DNA of 64,000 nt from CAZVGZ01 sp964627605 (GTDB taxonomy: Bacteria; Latescibacterota; MWCZ01; CAZVGZ01): NCBI GenBank assembly GCA_964627605.1, contig CAZVGZ010000013.1, forward strand, positions 24,286 through 88,285, in the 5' to 3' direction. The notes beneath the pieces were generated by a model. It had not been told where the DNA came from and searched no databases. It saw nothing but the letters and a program-made list of their open reading frames with translations. Shown piece by piece: positions 10,222 to 19,656 of this stretch. Position 1 is the first letter of the stretch; the number at the start of each line of letters is the position of its first letter. The translations under genes and the position numbers were made by a program.

Positions 10222-10472
10222 CCGAGTTTCCCCCCAGATGCCGCCGGTCACAATTTGGGGACATCGGTCTGCTATTATATAGACGGACGAGCGGTCGGTT
10301 TTGATGAATCCGTCGAATCTCGTAACTAATAAAGAACGATTTTCGAGCGGCTCTCACAAGGGTTTCCATGTGGGATGGCGCAGGTTTTTCATCTGCTGTA
10401 TCTTTATGTGTACTAAGATGATATGACTCAAAATGCCTGTGGTGTCTCCGCCCTATTTCAAGAGGAATCGGT

Positions 10473-11384
10473 TTGCCAAACATTTTTTGTCGATTCCACC
10501 GAATTCTGCTGAATTTGGCCGTCTACGCTGTCGGGGTTGTCGGATGCGGCGCGCCGACAGGCGATTTGGTAGAGCTTTTGGATCACCCGGATCACGGCGT
10601 GAGGATGCGCGCCAGCCAGAAACTTGTGAACCGTCGCGGGGGTGCTGTGGATGAGCTTATCGAAGCCACCAGAGTCGGCGGCGACACCACTCGGTTTATC
10701 GCCGCGCAAATTCTGGGGCGCATCGGCGATCCTTCAGCAGCGCTGCCGTTGACCTGCTTACTGATTGACGCTCACCCCCATGTCCGTGAGCGGGCTGCGG
10801 AGGCGCTTGGCGTCTTGGGAGATACACTCGCTGTTGCGCCGCTCATCCACACTCTGAAGGATTCGGCAAAGAACGTCCGCGCTGCTGTGGCGCTGTCACT
10901 TGGTAAACTGTGGACCAGCCAAGGTCTCCCGGAACCTGGCAACAGCCCACAGGCGCTGATTCCGGTGATGGCGCTTGCGGATGATGTGTCACCAGAAGTG
11001 AGGGCCAACGCACTGGCAGCGCTGTACGAGTTCCACACCGCCGGTGTGGACACCCAAATGGTGGTGCTATATCTGGGTTCGCTTTCTGACCACGATTCGC
11101 AGGTAAGGTTCGTTGCGGTGCAGGCGTTGGGTAACTTGGGAGCGCTCTTTGAGATTGGCGGAGCGGAGGTTGTGCGAAAACTGATACTGCGTCTTTCGGA
11201 CACCACCGAGAGTGTTCAAAAGGCTGCGTTCCGTTCGCTCATCCAGTTAGGCGAGGATGCTGTGATCCCACTTGAGACGCTGTTTTCCATTAGTGAGGGC
11301 GATATGCAATCTGTGGCGCGGCGGCTCCTGGAGACGATAACAGGCCAACCTTACGCACTCGTTGACGAGATTCCGGCGGAATAG
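10473..11384 (+). CDS. HEAT-repeat (PBS lyase-like) lipoprotein
   Basis: A 303-residue protein. Its TTG start at 10473 is supported by AGAGGA 8 nt upstream. The N-terminus has a short hydrophobic stretch ending in the lipobox-like VGVVGC, so lipidation and attachment to a membrane are likely. The rest is a row of HEAT/PBS-lyase repeats, for example VRERAAEALGVLGD, VRAAVALSLGKL and VRFVAVQALGNLG. Such repeats act as protein-binding scaffolds and the partner is unknown. The stop overlaps the GTG start of the propeller lipoprotein by one base, so the two are co-translated and may act together at the cell envelope. Confidence 0.8.
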   Translation: MPNIFCRFHRILLNLAVYAVGVVGCGAPTGDLVELLDHPDHGVRMRASQKLVNRRGGAVDELIEATRVGGDTTRFIAAQILGRIGDPSAALPLTCLLIDAHPHVRERAAEALGVLGDTLAVAPLIHTLKDSAKNVRAAVALSLGKLWTSQGLPEPGNSPQALIPVMALADDVSPEVRANALAALYEFHTAGVDTQMVVLYLGSLSDHDSQVRFVAVQALGNLGALFEIGGAEVVRKLILRLSDTTESVQKAAFRSLIQLGEDAVIPLETLFSISEGDMQSVARRLLETITGQPYALVDEIPAE

Positions 11385-12688
11385 TGAAACAGTTCACTTC
11401 ATGCTTGAACCTGACCGTGGCCTGCTGGGTTTTCGGGACAGCCTTGGGGGTCTTTGGCTGCGCCGAACAGCCCTGGGTCAACTACAACTCTGTAACCGGT
11501 CTGGCTGGGGAGGGTGTTACTGAGCTATTGGTATGTGCCGATACGACGGTGTGGGTCATATACCAGCGCGACTGCCGGGAGGCTCCTGTGGGTCGTTACA
11601 GACCTGGTGTCGGTTGGGAGGTCCACGACTCGTCGATGGGTCTGCCGGACACACTTGACCTCAGCCAGTTGACGTTGGCAAGTGACGGTTCGCTATGGAT
11701 GGGCGTTGCGGGAGTCGGCCTGGCGATGTGGGACGGACATTGGCGGATTTTGACGCCTGATGATGGGCTGATATCTACAGAAGTCTGGGGCATATTCGCC
11801 ACAGCGGGTCCAGACATCTGGGTGGTGTTCGAAGGCGAAAGTAGTGTCAGCCGATGGGACGGTGAGCGGTTCGTCACTTACGGCGAGCACGACGGTCTAG
11901 CAGCGGCACCACCAGAGGAGGTCGTCGAAAGTAGTGATGAGACGATCTGGATTCACTACGGCGGTCAGCCAGTGGGCATAGCGCGATTCAGCGACGGCTC
12001 GTGGACAGTGTTGGACACCACGGATGGACTCTTGCGCAACCGCGTCGGCGACCTGACACCTGACAGTCGAGGCGGTGTCTGGGCGACTTACGCCAGCACG
12101 ATTGTGGACACGGCAGATATGATCTTAAACGACCCTGTCGGTCTCAACTATGTAAAAAATTCAAACGTGATCTCGTTTACCACCGAATCACATCTCGCGA
12201 GTAACTCCGTCAACGATGTTTTCACCTCCCCACAGGGTCCATCGTGGATATCGTACGAAGAAAATCTTGGGGTACACAGATTTGACGACGGACAGTGGAC
12301 ACTTTTCACTACACGCGACGGCCTTTCAGAGAACTCGGTGGGCAGCATCGCCGTTGGTGTCGATGGCGATGTCTGGATCAGTCATTGGGAGCGCACCGCC
12401 CTCAGTCGGTTTGACGGAGAGAAATGGACACAGGCGACGACCGGCGCTCTCATGGGAAGCCCGATCTATGGCCTGGCGATCACCCCTGGTGGCGCTGTCT
12501 GGGGCACCCTTCAGGTTGGGTTGGGGCGCTACGAGGATGGGAAGTGGATGCTCTTCTCAAGCTGGCTGGGTTTGGCGCTAAACGACATACGCACTCTCCA
12601 AATTGGGCCGGACGGGACGCTTTGGTTGCTCTACGGCTACTCCTACTGCGGCGACGTTGGTGTGACCCGCTCGACTGGAGGGGTTTGA
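11384..12688 (+). CDS. Beta-propeller lipoprotein (two-component-regulator propeller-like)
   Basis: A 434-residue protein starting at GTG 11384, overlapping the previous stop. A signal peptide ends in GVFGC, a lipobox. The body is a series of repeats of about 45 residues with the pattern xxxDGxLWxGxxGxGLxxWDGxW, such as SDGSLWMGVAGVGLAMWDG and VDGDVWISHWERTALSRFDG. This is the repeat of ligand-sensing periplasmic propellers in hybrid two-component systems, but no kinase domain follows. A surface or periplasmic binding role is likely and the ligand is unknown. It lies in a run of plus-strand genes with the HEAT lipoprotein and hemD. Confidence 0.8.
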   Translation: MKQFTSCLNLTVACWVFGTALGVFGCAEQPWVNYNSVTGLAGEGVTELLVCADTTVWVIYQRDCREAPVGRYRPGVGWEVHDSSMGLPDTLDLSQLTLASDGSLWMGVAGVGLAMWDGHWRILTPDDGLISTEVWGIFATAGPDIWVVFEGESSVSRWDGERFVTYGEHDGLAAAPPEEVVESSDETIWIHYGGQPVGIARFSDGSWTVLDTTDGLLRNRVGDLTPDSRGGVWATYASTIVDTADMILNDPVGLNYVKNSNVISFTTESHLASNSVNDVFTSPQGPSWISYEENLGVHRFDDGQWTLFTTRDGLSENSVGSIAVGVDGDVWISHWERTALSRFDGEKWTQATTGALMGSPIYGLAITPGGAVWGTLQVGLGRYEDGKWMLFSSWLGLALNDIRTLQIGPDGTLWLLYGYSYCGDVGVTRSTGGV

Positions 12689-12724
12689 TCGTGTTGGTAT
12701 TCGCTATGGGCAGGAAGAAGGGCG

Positions 12725-13519
12725 ATGTCTAGACATTCTTTGAAAGGTAGATCGATCCTGGTTACGCGTGCTGAGGTGGACGCTGGATCACTGGTGGCTG
12801 CGCTTGAAGCGCAGGGCACGACGGTGATCCGTTTGCCGTTGATAGAGATATTACCGCCGGAGAGCTGGTCTGAGATTGACGCATCGATCAACTCAGATAG
12901 ACCCGTTGATTGGCTGGTGTTTACCTCCAGGCACGGTGTTCGGGCGTTTGGTAGGAGGCTCGCAGAATTAGGGAAGACTATCAGCGACCTCGGCGATCCC
13001 AAGATGGCGGCGGTGGGCAGAGCGACTGCCGGCGCAGTTTCGCTAGCTGGCTGGTCTGTTGACCTGATTCCTGACAAAAAGACAGGGACCGGGGTTGCTG
13101 AGGCGCTGCGGCTGTCAGGTGTCGGCCCTGGAAGCAAAATCGTCATGCCCCGCGCCAGTGAAGCCAGACCAGAACTTCCAGCGATACTGAGACAGGCTGG
13201 TGCCAATGTCCAGGATGTAGCTGTCTACCGCACGCAGCCGCTGCGCCACTCAACCGAATCGATCGACCAGATCATTGCGAAAAAACCGGACGCAATTCTT
13301 CTTGCAAGCCCTTCGACAGTGCAGTCGCTTGGCGTAGTAGCGACCCTTCGCCCTCTAGAGACGTGGAAGCCGTTGCCCGTGCTGGTGAGCATCGGCCCGG
13401 TAACATCTGACGCGATCAGGTCGTTAGGTTGGATAGTTGCCGCTGAGGCCGAATCTCCAGGAACAGAAGAACTCGTATCAGCGGCGGCAAAAGCGTTGGT
13501 AAACACCATTAAGGATTGA
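12725..13519 (+). CDS. hemD: Uroporphyrinogen-III synthase
   Basis: A 264-residue HemD-family protein. It cyclises hydroxymethylbilane to uroporphyrinogen III with inversion of ring D, in the cytoplasm, on the way to haem, sirohaem or cobalamin. Visible family features are the N-terminal GRSILVTRAEVDAGSLVAAL, then WLVFTSRHGVRAF, the later ILLASPSTVQSLG and the C-terminal ISIGPVTSDAIRSLGW-like segment. Family sequence conservation is low but this order is characteristic. The start at 12725 has AGAAGG just upstream. It sits 36 bases after the propeller lipoprotein. No other haem gene is in the window. Confidence 0.88.
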   Translation: MSRHSLKGRSILVTRAEVDAGSLVAALEAQGTTVIRLPLIEILPPESWSEIDASINSDRPVDWLVFTSRHGVRAFGRRLAELGKTISDLGDPKMAAVGRATAGAVSLAGWSVDLIPDKKTGTGVAEALRLSGVGPGSKIVMPRASEARPELPAILRQAGANVQDVAVYRTQPLRHSTESIDQIIAKKPDAILLASPSTVQSLGVVATLRPLETWKPLPVLVSIGPVTSDAIRSLGWIVAAEAESPGTEELVSAAAKALVNTIKD

Positions 13520-14018
13520 TGATGAGGGGAAGTTCGGTTATCGAGTGGTCCGGACGCCGCTGGGCGATCAAACGCAGTTCCAACTTAGCGTCTACCTAGC
13601 GAACAGCGAAAGATACCCGGCATCACTGCTGATTGATGAGTGCGTCAAGGCGCTTTCACTTTAATATGCGGGCCGGCGAGTATTCAGATCTTTCACCAGT
13701 CTACCGTCCTGTTGAGCCAACAGAGGCGCGCAGCTTGTCCAAAGTATTGTGGCTCGGTTTTGGTGTAATTTTTTTTGGCGGCAGCCGCATTTATTCTTGC
13801 CCCATGAATGGTACGTCCTCCGGCTGCATGTGTCCCCACGACGCGAAGGATACTGACCATCAACTGCCGCTTAACATACGTGGGACTGAATTTATGGCGA
13901 AGAGGATCAGATCGGGACCCTTTGGGGGCAGTTCGTGACAACTCACGTCAAGCGGCTCACCTGTGTATTTACAAGGGTTTTATGGCCTGGTGGGCGTCGG
14001 GCGGAAATGCGGGAAAAA
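13520..14018. other. Convergent intergenic region, no gene supported
   Basis: A 499-base gap between the ends of hemD (plus) and lptG (minus). Short open frames exist on both strands, but none has a ribosome-binding site or a family resemblance I would defend. A short plus-strand frame just after hemD could be a decayed coding remnant. Confidence 0.4.
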
Positions 14019-15080
14019 CTACTGCGGGGTCTTGGCCAAAAGGCCTACGCCAGCCGACGCGAAGATAATGTTTGCCATCCATCCGCCAACGAATGGGCTT
14101 ACGTCGCCTGCATGGGCCATCGCCTGCCCGGTTCTAAGTAGCAGGAAATAGACAAACGCGATCAGAAGCGCCCAACCTATGTCGGCGGCTTTGCCCGATC
14201 TCCACGAACGCGCGGCGACCGGCAGCCCCAACAACACCACCACAAGGTTTGCCAGCGGAATACTGATTTTCAGATGTAGGTCCACTAGCCATTTGGACGC
14301 ATCCTCCCCAGCGCGCCCCCGGCGTGCGATGTATTCCCACAGCTCAAGGAACTCCATCTCATCGGGCTTGTGTGGCGGAGTCGCGAAATCACCTGGAAGC
14401 AGCGACAGAGCGACGGCAATACTATCTCGCACCTGCCGGACTTCGCTTGTCATTCTGAACGTCCTTACATCCGCGTTGCGTGCGATCCATCCATCGCCGG
14501 TCCACGCCAGCGACTTTGCGTCGATCCGCTTAACCGTCGCGGTGCCGGAAAGCTGCTGGATCATCACTCGGCTCGCTGTCTTCTTCACCTGATTGTAGCG
14601 GCTAGCGAACACGACAAAGCCAGCGGGATCGGTGAGTGTAACGTCCCGGTTGATCTTGGAGGTCTGCGTAGGGCGCCTGGCGGCTATCCGCGTGCGTTTG
14701 CGAGTGGCAGGGGTGGCGATCACGTCGGCTAGGAACATCGCCAAGATCGATATCAGGATCGACATTCTAAGAATCGGCCACGCCAAACGGTATATGCTGA
14801 GGCCCGCCCCTTTCAGCGCAGCCAATTCGTTATCAGTCGCCATCGCTCCCACGACGAACAGTGTTGACAACAGCATCCCGATAGGGAGTGTCAGAACCAT
14901 GATGTACGGCACGAAATAGACGTAGTACATCCCCATCTGCCCCAAAGGCGTCTTCTGGTCGATGAACTCGTCCAGATGATCCACCAGATCGACTACGATA
15001 AATACAGCGACGAACGCTGCCAAACAGACCGACAACGTGTAGGCGAACCTGTGGGCTATGTACCGGTCTACCAGTCGCAT
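14019..15080 (-). CDS. lptG: LPS export permease, LptF/LptG family
   Basis: A 353-residue YjgP/YjgQ-family membrane protein. It is part of the LptB2FG transporter that pulls lipopolysaccharide from the inner membrane to LptC. It starts RLVDRYIAHRFAYTLSVC and has three N-terminal membrane helices, a periplasmic beta-jellyroll (about residues 130-250), and three C-terminal helices ending in FVGGWMANIIFASAGVGLLA. The motif LPIGMLLSTLFVVGAMATDNELAALKGAG is typical of the family and contains the coupling-helix region. The LptG partner is more likely than LptF from the C-terminus, but this is not certain. It implies an LPS-bearing outer membrane. No second permease gene lies beside it. Confidence 0.85.
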   Translation of the reverse strand: MRLVDRYIAHRFAYTLSVCLAAFVAVFIVVDLVDHLDEFIDQKTPLGQMGMYYVYFVPYIMVLTLPIGMLLSTLFVVGAMATDNELAALKGAGLSIYRLAWPILRMSILISILAMFLADVIATPATRKRTRIAARRPTQTSKINRDVTLTDPAGFVVFASRYNQVKKTASRVMIQQLSGTATVKRIDAKSLAWTGDGWIARNADVRTFRMTSEVRQVRDSIAVALSLLPGDFATPPHKPDEMEFLELWEYIARRGRAGEDASKWLVDLHLKISIPLANLVVVLLGLPVAARSWRSGKAADIGWALLIAFVYFLLLRTGQAMAHAGDVSPFVGGWMANIIFASAGVGLLAKTPQ

Positions 15081-15110
15081 ATCGTGACCGAACAGTTGGG
15101 GTATGTGATG

Positions 15111-15455
15111 TCAGTCACCTAACGACGCGCGAGAAAGATCGTGGAAATCTCTGCAAAACGCTGCTTCAAGGCCGGTGATGGAGCCAGAGACATGGCGATG
15201 GAACTCGTCGATCAACTCTGTTCGTACTGCTGTCGCGCTAAACGCGCCATCCAGTTGGCCCAGATCAGCCACACTGATGACGATGTGAAAATCACCCAAG
15301 TCCGACGGCCCTAACGCCAGTTTTCGCCTCGTGATCTGGTGTCCATCAATATGCCCTTGCAGAGCCAGTTGACCAAGGTAGGCGTCCACCTTTTTGCAGA
15401 ACTCCAAATCCTCGCCTGGGTTTTTCAGATCGCACCAGAGATGGTAGTAGTCCAC
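15111..15455 (-). CDS. Small conserved protein, DUF6614-like
   Basis: A 114-residue protein with DYYHLWCDLKNPGEDLEF at the start, then HQITRRKLALGPSDLGDFH and VADLGQLDGAF. I recall this pattern from the uncharacterised DUF6614 family, which has a ferredoxin-like/EthD-like fold. No catalytic residues are evident. It sits between the PhyH dioxygenase and lptG on the same strand, 26 bases after the dioxygenase stop, so it is probably co-transcribed with the dioxygenase. Function unknown. Confidence 0.65.
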   Translation of the reverse strand: MDYYHLWCDLKNPGEDLEFCKKVDAYLGQLALQGHIDGHQITRRKLALGPSDLGDFHIVISVADLGQLDGAFSATAVRTELIDEFHRHVSGSITGLEAAFCRDFHDLSRASLGD

Positions 15456-15481
15456 GCCGCAACCCTTTCTTGTGGACGGAA

Positions 15482-16237
15482 TTAGGAGGTGCCTGCGACA
15501 TATTCAAACACAGGCTCTTCGCCAGGCCCGACATATTTGGAGTCACCACTCATGTAGGCCACAGTGAGTCCTCGGCGGCTCATCGCACTGGTATTTGGAT
15601 CGGTGCGGTGGAGTACTAAGCTGTGATGAAACGTACAGCTTCCGGCTTTGAGTGGCACCGCGACCTCGTTGTCGTAGTCGAAATCCGCGTCTTCAACACG
15701 AAAATCTTCGAGATGCTTATGTTCGACGACCCCGTTTTTATGGCTGCCAGGCATAAACCGCATACAGCCGTTCTCCTCAGTTGCGTCATCCAGCGCCATC
15801 CAGCAGATCACCAGATCAGGCGGGTCGATGTTGGTCCAGTAGGCCGAATCCTGGTGCGGAGGTTTGGCCGAGCCGTAGTGGGCTGGTTTGCAGAGAGTCT
15901 GATCGAGATAGAGTTTGACATTGGGGCCGAGTAGGCTAACCACCCTACTTATAATGCCAGGGTGCCTGGCGTACTGCTGGAAAACTTTGTCGAATTTGGT
16001 CAGGTTCCACAGTTTGCGGACATAGGTGAAGCGCGGCTCGTCGGGGTCCATCTCAATCTCGCCGTTGGTAACTCTGGGCTCGAGCTGGATGTAATCCTCT
16101 GGAAACCCGATCAGGCCGCTGCCGATGTCCTCGGTGCGCGCCTTAAGTGCGGTCAACTCCAATGGTGACAAAACATTATGTGCCGCTATAAATCCGTCGC
16201 GGCGGTACTGCTCTACCTCGCTTTGTGTATATGACAT
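15482..16237 (-). CDS. Phytanoyl-CoA dioxygenase (PhyH) family protein
   Basis: A 251-residue Fe(II)/2-oxoglutarate oxygenase of the PhyH family. The start is ATG 16237 behind a very strong GGAGGTGA; the TTG just before it is too close to that site. The iron ligands HxD are at about H128 and D130 (PPHQDSAYW). The distal histidine is in the FHHSLVLHRTDPNTS segment near residue 210, with Arg soon after for 2-oxoglutarate. GSHKNGV and AGSCTFHH are further family marks. The substrate is unknown. PhyH genes are abundant in Poribacteria and other sponge-associated genomes. It is divergent from the ceramidase-like lipoprotein. Confidence 0.88.
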   Translation of the reverse strand: MSYTQSEVEQYRRDGFIAAHNVLSPLELTALKARTEDIGSGLIGFPEDYIQLEPRVTNGEIEMDPDEPRFTYVRKLWNLTKFDKVFQQYARHPGIISRVVSLLGPNVKLYLDQTLCKPAHYGSAKPPHQDSAYWTNIDPPDLVICWMALDDATEENGCMRFMPGSHKNGVVEHKHLEDFRVEDADFDYDNEVAVPLKAGSCTFHHSLVLHRTDPNTSAMSRRGLTVAYMSGDSKYVGPGEEPVFEYVAGTS

Positions 16238-16439
16238 CAATCACCTCCCCGGCGGGTTTCAGCCAAGCTACGGTCCCCATAGGCCGCATTCAACTGGCGC
16301 TCGTAGGGAATCGAATATACGTTTTGCCGCAACCATGCTGCTAATTCCACGGGGTGGGATCACTTGACGACGCCGTAAGACGTACTATATATGTTGTCAC
16401 GAGGTGTCCTGCCTGAAGACCACCATCTGGAGCAGTGTG

Positions 16440-17762
16440 ATGAATATCTTTCAACCACTTAGCGTCGCGGCGACGGGAGTTCTGGTCTGCGCTGTATTGA
16501 CGGGGTGCCGTCGACAGTCTGCTGCGCCTGATGCGGTTTTCCTGGCCGGTGCGGCGCGGGTCGATATTACGCCTCCCTGGCAGACACATCCAAGCCCGCT
16601 GGAGGGCTATGGCGAAAGGGAAGGACGACCTGCCCAAGGTGTCCACGACCCGATCTTCGCCAGAGCGTTGGTCGTTGAAGCTTCTAATCAAACCGCCGTT
16701 GTTGTGGCAACCGATCTCTGTTTTATCCCCAGCGACCTGAAATCCGACGTGATGAGTCGGCTGGAAAACACTGGGCTTCGCGACGATCAACTGCTCTTGA
16801 CCGCTACCCACAATCACGCCGGCACATCGACCATGGCGATGTGGCGCTCCAATGTTTTTGCCAACCCGCGCATCGGGGTGTTTGATGAGTTCCTCCTCAC
16901 ATTCACCACAGGGAAGATATCAGAAGCTGTGATTGCAGCATTGGACGATGTGGCACCAGCACTTTTTGGAGTCACGCAGATGGACCTGCCCGGACTTAAC
17001 AAGAACAGGCGGCGTGGCGATTCGGTAGTCGATTCTTCAATGGCGGTGGCGAAAATCGTACGGCCAGACGGATCGCCTGTGGCAGTGCTGGTCAACTACA
17101 CCGCCCACGGTACGATCATCGACGAGTTTGTAATGCAGATTTCCGGCGGGTGGATCGGGATGATGGCGGCGGATATCGAGGAGTCGGTGGGTGGCATATG
17201 TCTTTTCACGAACGGAGCTGAGGGCGACCAGGCTCCCAGAGGATGGCACGGCAAAGGCAGCGATAGATTTGAGCAAGCTCAGTGGTACGCCGATCAGGTC
17301 AGCCCATACGTGCTAAAAGCGCTGAGCGAAGTGGAGCTTTCAGGAGATGCGGTTGTTGAGATATCTCAGAGGTGGGTGACACTTCCGCCACACAAAGCGT
17401 CTCCGTCTTTCAGGGAGTCTGCTGGTACCGAGTTCGGAGTGGATGACCAGGGGCTCCAACAGATGATCGAAACGCTGTTCGCCGACATCGCACCGGTGAT
17501 GCGGACAAAGATCGGGGGATTGGTGATTATAAGCGTTCCAGGGGAGATGATTGGCGAGTTGGGATTGCAGATAAAGGGTGTGGATTCACGACCAAATGGT
17601 GATGTGGTCGTGGTAGCTGGGCTTGCGAACAGCTACATCGGTTATATTTTATCTGCGGAGGAGTATGCTCAGGGTGGATACGAATCGGCGGTGTCGTTCT
17701 ACGGTCCGGCGTTGGCTGACAGCCTTTTGCCGGTGATGCTTGAGATGGCCCAGGGCAGGTAA
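16440..17762 (+). CDS. Neutral/alkaline ceramidase-like lipoprotein
   Basis: A 440-residue protein resembling the N-terminal catalytic domain of neutral ceramidases, which cut the amide bond of ceramides. ATG 16440 is chosen because GGAG lies 7 nt upstream and a signal peptide with lipobox VLTGC follows at once; an earlier start would spoil the signal peptide. Family marks are AGAARVDITPPW near residue 35, LLLTATHNHAGTST (the zinc His pair) and LVNYTAHGTI, then LFTNGAEGDQAPRG. Exported as a lipoprotein, it could act on host sphingolipids or on other amides, which is inference. It is followed 10 bases later by a CorC-type gene. Confidence 0.82.
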   Translation: MNIFQPLSVAATGVLVCAVLTGCRRQSAAPDAVFLAGAARVDITPPWQTHPSPLEGYGEREGRPAQGVHDPIFARALVVEASNQTAVVVATDLCFIPSDLKSDVMSRLENTGLRDDQLLLTATHNHAGTSTMAMWRSNVFANPRIGVFDEFLLTFTTGKISEAVIAALDDVAPALFGVTQMDLPGLNKNRRRGDSVVDSSMAVAKIVRPDGSPVAVLVNYTAHGTIIDEFVMQISGGWIGMMAADIEESVGGICLFTNGAEGDQAPRGWHGKGSDRFEQAQWYADQVSPYVLKALSEVELSGDAVVEISQRWVTLPPHKASPSFRESAGTEFGVDDQGLQQMIETLFADIAPVMRTKIGGLVIISVPGEMIGELGLQIKGVDSRPNGDVVVVAGLANSYIGYILSAEEYAQGGYESAVSFYGPALADSLLPVMLEMAQGR

Positions 17763-17772
17763 GAGACGCACG

Positions 17773-19053
17773 ATGGAGCTTTCTGACATAGTTTTGCTGT
17801 TGGTCTTCATAGCGCTGTCTGGCTTTTTCAGCGGCTCGGAGACCGCACTGGTGGGGATGACCCGGTTTCGCATTGTTCAGGCGTTGGAGGAGCATGACAG
17901 ACAAGCGCACGGTTTGGAGCGATGGCGCGATCAGCCCGAAAAAATGCTTACTTCGATTCTTATTGGCAACAACATCGCCAACATAGGTGCCGCCTCGCTC
18001 ACCGCTGCTCTGGCAACACAGTTCTTCCCTCCTGACACCGCCATCTGGGTAAACACCATCGTCATGACCACTGTAATTCTGATATTTGGCGAGATAGTGC
18101 CTAAGACACTCGCCAAACGCGCGTCGGAGCCTATCTCACTTGCGGTTGCGGGGCCTCTTTGGGGGATGACACAGGTACTTGCCCCGTTCGTCTGGATATT
18201 CGGCAGGATTTCACATCTCGCTGGCCGACTGGTAGGTGCCAGCGGCGACCGCGCCGAGCCGATCAGCCGTGGGGCCGTCCGTGCTGTCGTCGAGACCGCT
18301 GGCTTGGAGGGGGCGCTGTCACCCTACGAGCGGCTGCTGATTGAAGAGGTGTTGGCGATGCGGGGCACCCTCTTAAAAGAGATTATGACCCCCAGAATAA
18401 GCATGCAGACCATTCCGCAGTACGCAACAGTCGCTGAAGGCAGACGGCTCGCTTCTGAGACCGGTCTCTCGAGATTGCCGGTGGAGGGAGGCAGCCCTGA
18501 CGAAATAGTGGGAGTACTTTACGCCAAAGACCTGCTTCTAGCTGGATCCACAGAGAACATTACCCCGATAATAGTCTCAGACGTGATGCGGTCGCCGCAG
18601 TTTGTGCCAGAAGTGATGACCACAGACCTGCTGCTAAACCAGTTCCGCCAGGAGAAGTCGCACATCGCTATCGTCATTGGCGAGCACGGCGACATCAGCG
18701 GCTTGGTTACCCTCGAAGACGCGCTTGAGATGCTGGTCGGCCAGATCACAGACGAACACGATACGAGAGAGCAGGACATCCACACACTGACCTCCAATCT
18801 CCATGTTGTGTCTGGCGCAACGCGCCTTGACGATCTGAGCCGTCAGATAGGCTTTGAAGCGCCGGAGGGCGACTACGAGACCATTGGCGGGTTTCTTGTG
18901 AGCCATCTGGGGTCGATCCCCGTTCGAGGTGCCATCATCCCGTGGAGCGAATGGTCAATTAGGGTTCTAGACGCCAGCGAACGGAACGTAATTCAGGTAA
19001 GCCTGCGGTTTGAGCCCACCGAGCATAGAAAGCCTTCACAAGACGAGAGTTGA
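17773..19053 (+). CDS. CorC/HlyC-type (CNNM) transporter with CBS pair
   Basis: A 426-residue protein. DUF21/CNNM membrane domain first (about residues 1-180, including LVFIALSGFFSGSETALVG and LIGNNIANIGAA), then two CBS domains (TPRISMQTI to DVMRSPQFV), then a C-terminal CorC_HlyC/PAM domain with GDYETIGGFLVSHLGSIP. The family mediates or regulates Mg2+ or Co2+ efflux in the inner membrane. ATG 17773 is taken because the membrane domain begins at once (MELSDIVLL). It lies 10 bases after the ceramidase-like gene and may share its transcript. Confidence 0.87.
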   Translation: MELSDIVLLLVFIALSGFFSGSETALVGMTRFRIVQALEEHDRQAHGLERWRDQPEKMLTSILIGNNIANIGAASLTAALATQFFPPDTAIWVNTIVMTTVILIFGEIVPKTLAKRASEPISLAVAGPLWGMTQVLAPFVWIFGRISHLAGRLVGASGDRAEPISRGAVRAVVETAGLEGALSPYERLLIEEVLAMRGTLLKEIMTPRISMQTIPQYATVAEGRRLASETGLSRLPVEGGSPDEIVGVLYAKDLLLAGSTENITPIIVSDVMRSPQFVPEVMTTDLLLNQFRQEKSHIAIVIGEHGDISGLVTLEDALEMLVGQITDEHDTREQDIHTLTSNLHVVSGATRLDDLSRQIGFEAPEGDYETIGGFLVSHLGSIPVRGAIIPWSEWSIRVLDASERNVIQVSLRFEPTEHRKPSQDES

Positions 19054-19093
19054 CTTGTAGCGACAGCACCACGATTTTCAGCGAGAACCGCTG

Positions 19094-19327
19094 ATGTTTG
19101 CCTCAGACTTTACGACATCACTAAATTGGTGCGATGCTGTGACTGATTCAACCCTCCGTATGCTCCACAATTCCGGCCTGGTTCTGATGCTTGCCGGCAT
19201 CGCCGATTTTTTGGCTGGAGTAATGATCGATATGGCATTTCTCCCGCTTTACTACGGTGCCATCCCAGCGGGCTGTGGATTTCTCAGCTATCTCCTCACT
19301 CGACCCAAACAGCCAACTCTGGAGTAG
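19094..19327 (+). CDS. Small putative membrane protein
   Basis: A 77-residue frame with two likely membrane helices (LVLMLAGIADFLAGVMIDMA and the YYGAIPAGCGFLSYL region) and a basic C-terminus. It starts 40 bases after the CorC-type gene behind a weak GAGAA. I do not recognise a family. The hydrophobic pattern, and other small membrane frames next to it, make it plausible but unproven. Confidence 0.4.
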   Translation: MFASDFTTSLNWCDAVTDSTLRMLHNSGLVLMLAGIADFLAGVMIDMAFLPLYYGAIPAGCGFLSYLLTRPKQPTLE

Positions 19328-19374
19328 CGCTGAAGCTCTAGCGAGCCAAGCCCTGCCGCAACCGGATACTCCTA

Positions 19375-19485
19375 ATGCCCAACCGCAAGCTGATGCCGAA
19401 AATCACACTCGGAATAGTACTTGCCCTGTCGACTCTGCTCTTCGTCGCGGCTCTGGTGTGGATGTTCGCCACCGAAGCGGCATAG
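19375..19485 (+). CDS. Tiny single-span membrane protein
   Basis: A 36-residue frame from ATG 19375 to TAG 19485. It has a basic head (PNRKLMPK), then one uninterrupted hydrophobic helix (ITLGIVLALSTLLFVAALVW) and a short acidic tail. The layout is exactly that of a small inner-membrane protein or an uncleaved signal anchor. No clear ribosome-binding site is seen and no family is recognised. It could also be the broken start of a larger exported protein. Confidence 0.35.
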   Translation: MPNRKLMPKITLGIVLALSTLLFVAALVWMFATEAA

Positions 19486-19656
19486 GTTCCAGTTTCTCTC
19501 CACGGCATTCGGAAATCCCGGGCCCTGTATGCTCAGTCCACCCAAATGCTCCATTCGAGCGATAAACGTGACATCTGGTCTCAGTAGTTCACGCACCTGA
19601 TCCAATGCTGCCCCTGAAAGGTCTTGGACAACAGGACAACCGCAAGGAGATGCGAA

